Assembly: GCF_030463565.1 (NCBI RefSeq)
Contig: NC_134655.1
Span: 4,910,372-4,974,371 of the forward strand
Length of the DNA: 64,000 nucleotides
Reading direction: 5' to 3'
DNA from: Pelecanus crispus
Taxonomy: Eukaryota; Chordata; Aves; Pelecaniformes; Pelecanidae
Under the pieces are notes generated by a model. It saw nothing but the letters and a program-made list of their open reading frames with translations, was not told the DNA's origin and made no database searches. Shown piece by piece: positions 36,611 through 64,000 of the stretch. The translations under genes and the position numbers were made by a program. Numbering within the stretch: position 1 is the first letter of the stretch; the number at the start of each line of letters is the position of its first letter.

Positions 36611-36627
36611 CCTCCCGCTGTCACCAT
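36601..36627 (-). other. Upstream ORF overlapping the ATG4A start (first part)
   Basis: An ATG at 36627-36625 lies 17 nt upstream of the ATG4A start, in another frame, with A at -3 and G at +4. Read through the exon 1-2 splice it has 24 codons and stops at a TAG in exon 2. If the transcription start is upstream of it, it could lower ATG4A translation. Confidence 0.5.
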
Positions 36628-36680
36628 CCTCCTCCTCGCTCCGACACGGAGGCACAAACACGGCCGCGGCGCGGGGCGCC

Positions 36681-36694
36681 CTGGGAGCTGTAGT
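36681..36694 (-). promoter_or_regulatory. ACTACAnCTCCCAG motif (ZNF143/THAP11-type), ATG4A-facing
   Basis: The minus strand reads ACTACAGCTCCCAG followed by GGCGC. It matches the core of the SBS-type motif bound by ZNF143 and THAP11/HCFC1, common in bidirectional promoters. It points towards ATG4A. Confidence 0.7.
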
Positions 36695-36733
36695 CCCGCC
36701 GGCCGGCGGCACCGCACCGTCCCGGCCCCTTGG

Positions 36734-36747
36734 ACTACAACTCCCAG
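36734..36747 (+). promoter_or_regulatory. ACTACAnCTCCCAG motif (ZNF143/THAP11-type), PSMD10-facing
   Basis: The plus strand reads ACTACAACTCCCAG followed by CAGCC. It is the back-to-back partner of the minus-strand copy 39 bp to its left, and points towards PSMD10. Confidence 0.72.
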
Positions 36748-36793
36748 CAGCCCCCGCGTCCCGAGGGGCGAGGGGAGCAGGCCGGTAGGTGCG

Positions 36794-36798
36794 ATTGG
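36794..36798 (-). promoter_or_regulatory. Inverted CCAAT box (NF-Y type)
   Basis: ATTGG within gcgattggctggg, about 95 bp upstream of the PSMD10 ATG. A second (gattggc) lies at 36824-36829. Confidence 0.55.
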
Positions 36799-36823
36799 CT
36801 GGGCCGGCCCCCGGCGCGCCTCT

Positions 36824-36829
36824 GATTGG
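36824..36829 (-). promoter_or_regulatory. Inverted CCAAT box (NF-Y type), second copy
   Basis: GATTGG, about 30 bp from the first copy, a spacing often seen for paired NF-Y sites. Confidence 0.55.
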
Positions 36830-36847
36830 CCGGCGTGAGGGCCGAAG

Positions 36848-36855
36848 CCCCGCCC
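36848..36855. promoter_or_regulatory. GC box (Sp1 type)
   Basis: CCCCGCCC within agccccgcccctgtc, about 40 bp upstream of the PSMD10 start codon. Confidence 0.5.
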
Positions 36856-36891
36856 CTGTCGGCAGGGGGAGGCGGCGGGGCGGCGGTCAGC

Positions 36892-37005
36892 ATGGAGGCT
36901 GCGGTGTCCGACGTGCGGGTCTGCAACCTGGCCTACGCCGGGCGGCTGGAGGAGCTGCGGGCCCAGCTGCTGCGCGACAGGGCCCTGGCCACCAAGGCCG
37001 ACCAG
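36892..37005 (+). CDS. PSMD10: PSMD10 exon 1
   Basis: 114 bp, 38 codons from ATG, leaving in phase 0: MEAAVSDVRVCNLAYAGRL then EELRAQLLRDRALATKADQ. The donor is ccag/gtcagc. Confidence 0.97.
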
Positions 37006-39945
37006 GTCAGCCGGCTGCGGCCCTCCCTGCCCGCCGGGGCGAGAGCGGGCGGCCTGCGGGGCCGCTCCCCGCGGGGCAGCTCCTGTCAGCAGCCGCCCCG
37101 CTCCCGCCTCCCCGCCGCCCGCTCACCGCCGCTCCCTCCCTCCCTCCTTCCCTCAGGACAACCGGACCGCGCTGCACTGGGCCTGCTCGGCGGGACACAC
37201 GGACGTCGCCGACCTCCTGCTCGGCCTCGGCGTGCCTGTGGGCGACAAGGACGATGTGAGTGTGGCGGCCCTCCCGGGGCCCCCCCAGCCCTGGGGGGGG
37301 CTGGCCTGGGGCGCGGGGCTGCTGCCGGGGGCTGGGGAAGCGCTGCGAACCGGTTTGCGGGGGGAATTTGGTGGCGCGGTTTCTGCGCGGAGCCTTTGCC
37401 GTCACGGCTTCAGCCGCAGAAGTGCCCCCAGCAGCCGTATTCCCGCCGCAGCCCAGGGCAGCTCCCGGTCGCTTCCTTCCTTGTCCCCCTCCTCCCGTCA
37501 GCCGCTGTACCCAGCGTGGTTTCTGGGAGGTTTTAAAAAGCTCATACTGCTGTGTGTGCGCTAGAAAGGCGGGTTGCAGTATTTCACCGTTTATGCGAGA
37601 CTTGACGAGTCTTGCTTATTGTCACGGAATTTTAGGAGAACCCTTCTTCCGAACAAAGTTGCAAACCCGGGGGTGTTTGGGTGGTTGTTGGGGGTTTTCG
37701 TGTTACCTTTATCGCGGTGTGATCCTCTCAAATATGTTGTGCCAAATCATGAGGCACCCTGAAGACTTCTCATTATTGGGGAGGGCATTAGAGTAGGTGA
37801 CAGGTTCAGTAATGTCACACTTGGAAAGGCCGTGGTCTGTTACTGTTCTAGAGGAAGGGTTGAAATAATTACATCCATTATGAAGCATCCTAAAGATCAT
37901 CCTTAAAGACGGAAAGTTGTCCCATCGGTTTAATTAGAGGGTAAGATATGGCAAAGATTGCAGAAACTTTCAGACAGCCTTTTCTGCCCCTCTTACTTGT
38001 CCTTAAATAAGCACTACTGTTAATTCTGCAGGGGCGAAGTGCCCTGCAAGATACCTTGCGTAACTGCATAACAGAAGTGATTCCTGTCATTTAACTGACA
38101 GCTTTTGGCAGGTACTGAATGCAGGCATGTGAGAGGATGTGAGACTTGTCTCTCCAGTGATAATCGATAATGTTTAGCTTTACCATTACAAGAATATGTG
38201 CGGTGTGACTAATGAGTAGCCAAGTCTGTATTGGGGTTATGCTTTGTCATGGTGGTTTGCCTGAAACTCCTGGTTGAATAACGTGGGGTTTTTTTCTTGC
38301 CCCTCTAGGCTGGCTGGACTCCCTTACATATTGCCGCTTCAGCAGGCCGTGATGAAATTGTGAAAGCCCTCATTGCCAAGGGTGCTCACGTAAATGCTGT
38401 CAATCAGAACGGCTGTACCCCCCTGCATTATGCAGCCTCCAAAAATAAGCAGGAGGTATGTTTACCTATGCTACTGGCAGTGGTGTTGCTCTTGGAAGAA
38501 GTATTTAGTTATATTAACTTTTCTTCCTTCACACCACCCCCTCCCCCCTTTCTCTTTCTACATATTCAGATTGCAATCATGCTTTTAGAGAACGGAGCTG
38601 ATCCGGATGCAAGAGATCATTTTGAATCCACCCCATTACACAGAGCAGCAGCCAAAGGAAACCTAAAAATGGTACAGATCCTTCTGCAGCACAATGCCTC
38701 TGTTAATATACGGGACTCTGAAGGGAATACTCCTCTGTAAGTAATTTTTAATTTGCTTAATTTAATTTTGCTTAATTTTTAATCTGCATAATCTCTATGA
38801 AATGAAACTCCATTACTTCAAATTTTTTTTTTTTTAATTTCTTGCTGCCTCAGAATACTCCCTTGCTTCACACCCCGGTGTAATTAAAAACGATTTGAGA
38901 AAATCACACTTAGCATTTTGCCTAAGTGTGTCTGTACATACATACCCCAATTTGTGTTACTACATCTACTTAAAAAGTGTAGAACACCTTTTGTAATAAT
39001 TTGGAATGTGTTCCGTTGCCACTAGAGGGTAGAAAGTGAGCTGATGACATCAGAGTTGGAGGAAACTGGTCTTGCAGGCTGGCCTACTCTGTCCTGCCAA
39101 GCAAGAACTGATTTTGGAAGCTTTTCTTCACCTCTCTAAGGAAAATAAGTTACAATTTAAGTACAATCAGTCCAGCGTTTGATATTACCTTTGAGATCAA
39201 TTTTAATCTGTAAGGGTAAAACCTGAGCTGCTTTGAAGTTGGTGGCAAAACTCTGCCTTGTCTACAGTGGAATCAAGATTTTGCTGCGAATAAGATCAAG
39301 CAGTATGTTTTAGCTATAAATAAACCCCAGTACTGTCCTGGAACATACATGTTTATTCTCGAAATACTATGCCAAATGGAAAAAAACGTTTGCTGCATTT
39401 GCAGTAACTCTTTACTTCAGATTAGTTTTAAGCATCGTACGATTTAGTTTACCACTTTTGATTCAAATAGAGATGACCATTTTCCAATTTCACTGTGGAT
39501 TATGTACTCCTTAGCTTTGCTGACTGCAGAGCCAAATCCTAATCCAAAGAAGTGTCTTAATGTTGCAAGGACAATAGCAGGAGGAACATTTGTGAGTTGC
39601 TTAATGACAACAGAGTGACTGGACAGCAGGCTTTGAAATCTGTGTAGGTAGTTGGTTGCATGTGGTTTTGTTGTTCTAGGATGCATCTTCCCCCCCCCCA
39701 TTCATGCTGCAATTTTGACAAGGCGTAATTACTGCTCTTTATAAGCTTGGACTGTTCAATAGTGGCTGTGGGTTTCTTGTTCTTATTACAGTCATTTAGC
39801 TTGCGATGAAGAGAGAGTGGAGGAGGCAAAGCTGCTGGTGTCTCACGGTGCAAGTATTCACATTGAGAATAAAGAAGAACTGACCCCACTGAAAGTGGCA
39901 AAAGGTGGCCTGGGGGCCATACTTAAAAGAATGGTGGAAGGCTAG
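36892..39945 (+). CDS. PSMD10: 26S proteasome assembly chaperone gankyrin (p28), complete
   Basis: Ankyrin-repeat chaperone that binds the carboxy-terminal domain of ATPase Rpt3/PSMC4 during assembly of the 19S base; in mammals it also binds Rb and MDM2. Five exons join to 681 bp, 226 residues, the same length as human. Ankyrin landmarks recur about every 33 residues: TALHWACSAGHTDVADLLL, TPLHIAASAGRDEIVKALI, TPLHYAASKNKQEIAIMLL, TPLHRAAAKGNLKMVQILL and TPLHLACDEERVEEAKLLV. The LxCxE Rb-binding motif LACDE sits at residues 178-182 as in human. It ends AKGGLGAILKRMVEG. The start MEAAVSDVRVCNLAYAG aligns with human MEG...VCNLAY. It is transcribed divergently from ATG4A. Confidence 0.98.
37157..37255 (+). 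CDS. PSMD10: PSMD10 exon 2
   Basis: 99 bp, phase 0-0, 33 codons, one ankyrin unit: DNRTALHWACSAGHTDVADL to VPVGDKDD. The acceptor is cttccctcag. Confidence 0.97.
38309..38455 (+). CDS. PSMD10: PSMD10 exon 3
   Basis: 147 bp, phase 0-0: AGWTPLHIAASAGRDEIVKA through NQNGCTPLHYAASKNKQE. The donor is ggag/gtatgt. The 1-kb intron before it shows no further exon. Confidence 0.98.
38570..38736 (+). CDS. PSMD10: PSMD10 exon 4
   Basis: 167 bp, phase 0 to 2: IAIMLLENGADPDARDHFES through VNIRDSEGNTP plus two bases of Leu. The donor is ctct/gtaagt. Confidence 0.98.
39792..39945 (+). CDS. PSMD10: PSMD10 exon 5 (last) and stop
   Basis: 154 bp: completes Leu, then HLACDEERVEEAKLLVSHGA, ending ILKRMVEG and TAG (39943-39945). 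The acceptor is tcttattacag. Confidence 0.98.
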
Positions 39946-40053
39946 TGGGGACTTCTGACTCGAGTCTCTTTCCTGTTGCATTTGTGTTTTAAGACTGCAA
40001 ACTTCATACTTTGATAGTTCAACTAGGATATCATGTGTGGGCATCAGCATGGT

Positions 40054-40059
40054 AATAAA
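40054..40059 (+). promoter_or_regulatory. PSMD10 polyadenylation signal (AATAAA), proximal
   Basis: AATAAA 108 nt past the stop, followed by TG- and T-rich sequence. A second AATAAA at 40956-40961 is followed by ttggtgttgt, a good downstream element, so a longer 3' UTR of about 1 kb is also possible. Confidence 0.65.
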
Positions 40060-40955
40060 ATGTGCATCTCTAGCTTTCCTTCAAGTACAGTGCCAAAACA
40101 ACTGTTTGTACTTCCTGTTAATTAAATAGTTCACTGATTTTAAAGTGTTTTTCAATATCTTGCCGTTTTCTTTCAGTTTACAGTATGGTCTGTATAAATG
40201 CGGTCATTCCTTCTGTTTCAGAACCTACTTTAGGATTATTTCTTTCAAGCAACAGGACCAAAAATGTTTTAACCATTTAAAGTCGAATTGATTTTGGAAG
40301 CTTATTCTAGAATCTTCGGTTTTTCCCCTAGCCTTTGTGATTTGTGTCCGGTTTTTTGTTTGTTTTTTGTGGGTACTTGATTCTCTTCCTTCAGATGATT
40401 CTAAACTACACCTCTCCCTGTATAGAATACAGTTTGCTCAGTGACTTAGATAATTGTATCCATTTTTACTCTTCTTAGTCAAGTGAGCTCTGAGTGTTTG
40501 AAGCTTTTCTGTTGTTATCTATCGTTACGCTGTTTCTTTGAACCTTTAAACATACGTATTTGATGAAGTGCACTGGACTGCTTGCAGAATGCAGGCGCAG
40601 TTTCAGGGTTGCCTCTGCAAATATACTATTATATAATGGATGGCTCTGGACACTTCTCTGGGATGTACTTGGAATCTTATTTTATTTCCTCTTGCTCCTT
40701 CTGTAGATTTCTTTTTCTGTTCTGTTTGACTCCCATGATGTAGCACTGACGCTTGCAGTTTACCATCTTATTTTATAACAGAAGCCTGGTTTAATCTCTA
40801 TTATAGCAAATCCTGGTATTAAGTTATTAGAAGGCAGAGCTAATGAGACTGAGTGTGAAAAGCAACCTTCTGTTCTGGTGTTGGTAAGATCACTTTTGAC
40901 ACTAGTGGGATAGATTTTCCCTTTCTGAACAAACAATGCTGATGAAATTCTGTGA

Positions 40956-40961
40956 AATAAA
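40956..40961 (+). promoter_or_regulatory. PSMD10 polyadenylation signal (AATAAA), distal candidate
   Basis: The hexamer in gtgaaataaagaac is followed within 25 nt by a GT-rich stretch. This fits alternative polyadenylation of PSMD10. Confidence 0.45.
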
Positions 40962-40999
40962 GAACTTTCCTAAACAACAGTCTTTGGTGTTGTAAAACT

Positions 41000-43080
41000 T
41001 TATTAAACTTACATGTAACAAAACCAATATTTTCTAAATAGCTTGTACGCTTGGGAGGTGAACAAGAAGTCAGATGGAACCCTGCCATCCATTACACAGT
41101 ATGGAAATAGAACACATTTGTTCTTCAGCTGCAGAGAAAGGTTGAAATGGAAGATGACAGTTTCTACAGTTTCACTTGTAGGGATTAAGGTAATGCAATT
41201 TATTTTGATAAGCAAGACAGAAACTTACAACCAAACAAATATCTTCACCAAGTACTTTAAGTGTATCCTAGAAAGCAAAATGCAGGTTAAATTTCACTGA
41301 GGGTGCCTACTGAAAGGAGGAGCGATAACTTCCCTGCACATGCAGACCTTGCTTGAAGGAGGAACCTGACTTAGTAAATGTTTCTAAAATATTGTGCAGG
41401 CACTGCTGAAAACTTGAGTTGAGAAAAGGTGAAGGTAGAACTCTGTGTTCATCCTTGATCTTTGTATAGCAAAAAAAGCCCTGCCACAGCTCTGTAGCTT
41501 TGTAAATCCACTTCCCTAGGAGATGGGGGCTTGAATGTTGGCTTAGTATCTGGTTTCCATATTAATGATCCCTGCTCCCTCAGGAGAAGATAAATGGGCC
41601 ATGCAGCAAAGACTGTCGGAACATCTGAGACAAATTCTGAAAAATGTTTCTGCATCCTGCATAGCTCGGCAGGGCATTTGAGCTATACACCACGGATCAA
41701 TACATAATTTGGCTTGCGCTTTGCCAAGAGCATCAGTGGAAAGCTAGGAACAGAGCCCCATCCTCTTTAATAAACTATTTTACATGAGCCAAACTTCATA
41801 ATGTGAACAAACATCTGCCAGAAGGCTTACAAAAATATCTCGATATGTTAAGAAACTCCAAATAAATGTTATTTTCTTCACCTTCCTCCTCACCCTCAGC
41901 AATCTGGTTTGCTTTTTATTTTTGCCTTTTTTTTGTTTAAATACTGTCTGTTACACACTGGTGGTTAGAAGTATGAGAGGAATTATTAGTCTAGAACTTG
42001 TGTTCTTTCTTTTTATATTAAAGCATTAACATAACTTGAGCAATTTCTACTTTCTTCACAAATGCAAGACCTGTGGTGTTCTAGGAAGATTGTATTAGCT
42101 ATAGAAGGTAATTTTAACTTCACCAGCATAAGCTCCTATCTTACTGTAGCAAGTTACATAAGGAATACATGCAGAGAAATTTGTGGCGGTGAGATTAAGG
42201 AAAGATTATAAAATTATGATAATGACCACATAATATATTCCCCCCTTCAATCACGATAGTGCTGTTGCAGAGATGTGAAAGTGGAAAGCTGTTGCAGTAA
42301 GAAAAATGTAACTAAGACACATATATACAGGAGGTGACTTTAGAAGAACTAACACAACTACAGGAGTGTCATGAAGAGAGTTGTTTATATTTTCCCATGA
42401 AGGGGCAAGAGTAAAAGAATGCCTGGGAATGTCAGAGAAGAAATTATTTAAAATTAATGCCACTGTCAGACAAGTCATGGGCTCCCTTGGACCAATAATT
42501 GATTTAAATTACCTCATTGGGAAACACCTTTGATAAGAAATGGCACTCAAACAGGAGTACGTAGTACTTACTCTTCTCTTGCTGTTTCTGAGCATGCTTA
42601 ATGATGTAGTTCTGCATGCTTACAAAACTTTGGGTGTGAGTATCAGAAATTTTCAGTAAGCTTCTAAACCTAGATTGAAGGATGTGATTTTGCAGATTTT
42701 GCCTAGCACGATTGCCACAAGAGTCAGTAAGAGAGATGCCTGATTAAGAAGAGGCTTCCATGCAGGTCATGACTTAAGGTTTACCCTGGATATTTTGAGG
42801 AGAGAGGAATGTGAGGATCCACTGGTAGAATACAGCAGTGTTGGTATTAGTAAGGGTTGGACCCTCGCAGTCTGGCACAAGCAGTTTTTAGCTAAAACAA
42901 TATTATAAGAACACTGTAAATGCTCTTTTACTCTGGAATAAGGCTAAAAGCTAGGACACACATATCAAAGACAAGTATTTGAAAGCCAGAAAACTGCATA
43001 GAAAGGGCAATGAATACAGTTATGCTTAATGATCCAAACTGAATCTTAATTAGGACCTCACACCTTACATCTTTAAATGT
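41000..43080. other. Intergenic region, PSMD10 to VSIG1
   Basis: AT-rich spacer between two convergent genes. I see no exon, RNA gene or recognised repeat in it. The short open frames show no domain. Confidence 0.5.
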
Positions 43081-43086
43081 TGCCAT

Positions 43087-43205
43087 CTTTTTCCTTTTTT
43101 CCTTTTTTCCTTTTTTCGCCCCCCCTTTTTTAGTCTTTTTTTCTTTTTTCTTTTTTTCTTTCTTTTTTTCTTTTTTTTTCTTCTTTTTTTTTTTTTCTTT
43201 TTTTT
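43087..43205. repeat. 119-bp polypyrimidine tract
   Basis: Almost pure C/T on the plus strand, starting with CCTTTTTT-type repeats, then a C7 run, then TTTTTTC-type repeats; only a couple of purines interrupt it. It lies downstream of the VSIG1 stop on the strand opposite its transcription. Confidence 0.9.
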
Positions 43206-43277
43206 GTGGTCACTTTCTTGATAAACATACTTACAGCTGTAGGAACTGAACGTGAAAATTTTAGCACAGATATATCC

Positions 43278-43283
43278 TTTTAT
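43278..43283 (-). promoter_or_regulatory. Candidate VSIG1 polyadenylation signal (AATAAA)
   Basis: TTTATT on the plus strand, about 1.5 kb past the VSIG1 stop. I found no closer AATAAA on the minus strand, but variant hexamers were not excluded. Confidence 0.3.
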
Positions 43284-44772
43284 TTTAAAGATGACTGTTG
43301 CGTATAACTAATGTTTACAGGCTAGGAACAGTCACCAAAGGATTTATGAACATTAGATCCTATAAAAGATTTAAGTGCCAAAAAGTTCCAGATCTCTGAG
43401 CCAGATAGTTTTTCTGCGGTGCGCGAGACTGAAACCAGTGTCTCCTTGTGCCAGTGAGTATCTGCCTCATGTAGTTCAGAAGGGAGCTGCTGAGGCTGTG
43501 TGTCTGCATTCATCTGAGCCCCGTGGTCCTTGAGCAATTCCGAAAGTAGGTATCTTTGCCCTTTTGAAGAACTGAGTTTGCTTAACCTTAGACACGAGGC
43601 CCAGAGAGAAGAGGTGTCTAGTGATCAGTGTGTACGTGGTTCAATTCCCTTTTCTCCTTCCAAGAGTGCTCATTACTCAGCTGTTGGCTATTGGTGTGGA
43701 TGCACTACTTACCTTTCCTCTTGATGCTTTCACCTATAGAAAATAGTCAAAGTTACACTGGGCTAAAGAGACCAGAAGAAAAATAGCATGACTGTTGTTT
43801 AGTGGCTAGGGCTGTTGCCTGGAAATAGATTTAAGTATCTCAGGCAGAGGAAGCAATCAAGACTAGTGTGTTGTGTAGTAGGCAGTATTGACTTCTGAGT
43901 TTTGAAAGCAGCTGTATCTGCATGTCATGAGGCATCTGATACTCTGTGTGCCTGTTATGACAAGCCTTGCAAGGGATTTAGATTTCCGGCTCCTGTTGTC
44001 TGGAAAGCAGTCAATGGATGTCTGAACTGGGTACCCGAATGCTAATTCTGTTAAACTGAAAACCAGAACTGCTGAAACACACAACTCTGGAATTCTGGTG
44101 CCTTGGGAACTTTAAGGCCGAGAAGGTCACTGTTAACAAAATGTATTCCATGCCAGGCAGCAACAGGGTAAAAGTTTCCAGGATCTTTTTTTTTAGCTTT
44201 AAGTGGAATTCAGACACACAAGATTTCATTGGTGCAGGTCTTAACATCTGTTTCTGCGCTCTGATGACATTGATGAAACTTCTTTTTACTTCTGACGTGC
44301 AAAATCAGATCCTTCAAACACTGCAGTGTGTTGGCCATGATGATTGTTCTTGGTGCACAGGAAACCAGCGCTGTTGGCCGACACTTTCTGGAGAAGACTG
44401 CTGTGGTTCAGAACTGTATGGATACATACAGCGTTACTGATAGTTGACTGGAAAGCTCTTCTTTTGTCAAATGCTTCAGCCCATTTCCTAATTAGTTTTG
44501 CAAAATAGGTTGGATAAATGAGGATGATAGTCTTTTTATACTTATATTTATGTATAATTATAACCAGATAATAAATGAAATTTGGTTAACTTTAAAGGCC
44601 AAATCTTCTGCTATTGCAAAGTGCATGTGTAAAAGACCCTTTTCCATCTCCAGCCCAGTGGTTTGCAATACAAATGCCTGTTTAAATTTTAGTCATGCTT
44701 CTATGTTAATTCAATGACAACAATTTTTGCATAAGGGGGTTCAAAGCTGACAAGAAAAACTGTATTAAAACT

Positions 44773-63430
<18,658 letters not shown>

Positions 63431-64000
63431 CTGTGGGCAGTAAGCGTGGTGAGGAGAGATCAGCCGGGGCCGACCCTGGGAGCCGTGCGGGAGCGCCTTG
63501 CTCCCTGCGTTATCGAAGAAACCTGTAGGACATGTCTATTCATTCTCCTTTTCAGTACAGTTTCCCTTGGGCTTTGTGTGGAAATTTTAGTGATAACAGG
63601 CTGGCAGTGGGTAAAAGGTAACAAGCAAATAAATGCCCCAGACTACCTGTGCGCTTAAAACAAGCAATATTCTGAAAAAGCAGAGTTCCTAAAAATGTTC
63701 TCACTTGCAGAGACTTGTCCTCTTACTGAGAGCCTGTGGCTAAACCAAACCTTTCTTCTGCACTCGCAGTGCTCTCCTGCACCTTGCACTCTCATTCGCA
63801 GCTGTCTCTAGCCCTCTTTTACACCCTTCTTGCCCTCTTTTTTTGCAGCTGTTCCTTTAGATGTCTGATCTTCTTTACCGTGGATCACCATCTTCTACAG
63901 TGTTATCTCTTACTAAATGCTTACGTTCTGACTTGGACTCAGTGGCACTGTTGGGTTCCCCCAGGCTGGAGGCCAGCAGCCTTTCTCTGCTTTTGCTAAT

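Larger units (their letters stand above)
36611..36891. promoter_or_regulatory. ATG4A/PSMD10 bidirectional promoter
   Basis: 281 bp separate the two start codons of these divergent genes. The interval has no TATA box and holds two ACTACAnCTCCCAG motifs, two ATTGG (inverted CCAAT) boxes and a GC box, all inside a CpG island. Shared regulation of the two genes is inferred. Confidence 0.88.
36000..37450. promoter_or_regulatory. CpG island spanning ATG4A exon 1 and PSMD10 exons 1-2
   Basis: A sharp switch from AT-rich intron to dense C, G and CpG, centred on two divergent first exons. It includes a C25 run. This is the usual look of a housekeeping bidirectional promoter. The borders are visual estimates; GC content was not computed. 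Confidence 0.85.

Noticed and set aside
35858-36712. Long open frames on both strands (248 and 255 codons) over the CpG island
   Set aside because: Low-complexity Pro/Arg/Gly/Ala translation of GC-rich DNA. They cover ATG4A intron 1 and exon 1, start at non-ATG codons on the minus strand, and have no domain.
63431-64000. Search for the VSIG1 signal-peptide exon on the minus strand
   Set aside because: Two possible donors (near 63717 and 63878) follow short frames, but neither encodes a hydrophobic leader of the expected phase, so the exon is probably outside the window.

Overview
This window is avian nuclear DNA. It holds vertebrate split genes with GT/AG introns, a CR1 LINE 3' end with the bird-typical ATTCTATG tail, and a solo LTR of a type widespread in birds. 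The gene order COL4A6 - ATG4A - PSMD10 - VSIG1, with orientations + - + -, is the mirror image of the human Xq22.3 block; in birds this X block is autosomal (chromosome 4 in chicken, from general knowledge). The LTR family suggests Neoaves rather than a galliform, but that is inference.

Layout. 1-21464 (+): the last 22 coding exons of COL4A6, about 1040 residues of collagen IV alpha-6 (Gly-X-Y domain with interruptions, then a 227-residue NC1 domain with 12 cysteines). Its introns carry a 569-bp solo LTR with a perfect 5-bp target duplication, 38 bp upstream of an exon, and a 5'-truncated CR1 that keeps a 220-codon open frame. 25369-36610 (-): complete ATG4A, 13 coding exons and 397 residues, with the Cys77/Asp279/His281 protease triad and a C-terminal FEIL LIR motif. 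COL4A6 and ATG4A converge across about 3.9 kb of 3' UTR and spacer. 36611-36891: a 281-bp bidirectional CpG-island promoter with two back-to-back ACTACAnCTCCCAG motifs, inverted CCAAT boxes and a GC box. 36892-39945 (+): complete PSMD10 (gankyrin), 5 exons, 226 residues, LACDE Rb-binding motif intact. 40060-43280: intergenic. 44773-63430 (-): six exons of VSIG1 (V-set, C2-set, membrane segment, short acidic tail), without the signal-peptide exon, which should lie beyond the right edge.

The four genes serve unrelated processes (basement membrane, autophagy, proteasome assembly, cell-surface Ig adhesion); their clustering is conserved synteny, not an operon. ATG4A and PSMD10 share one promoter, so the autophagy protease and the proteasome chaperone are probably transcribed together as housekeeping genes.

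I did not find a wholly new system. The items most worth a second look are the symmetric ATG4A/PSMD10 promoter, an upstream ORF overlapping the ATG4A start, the LTR beside a COL4A6 splice acceptor, and the short VSIG1 tail. All exon borders were placed by eye from reading frame, splice dinucleotides and remembered human protein sequences; no alignment was run.
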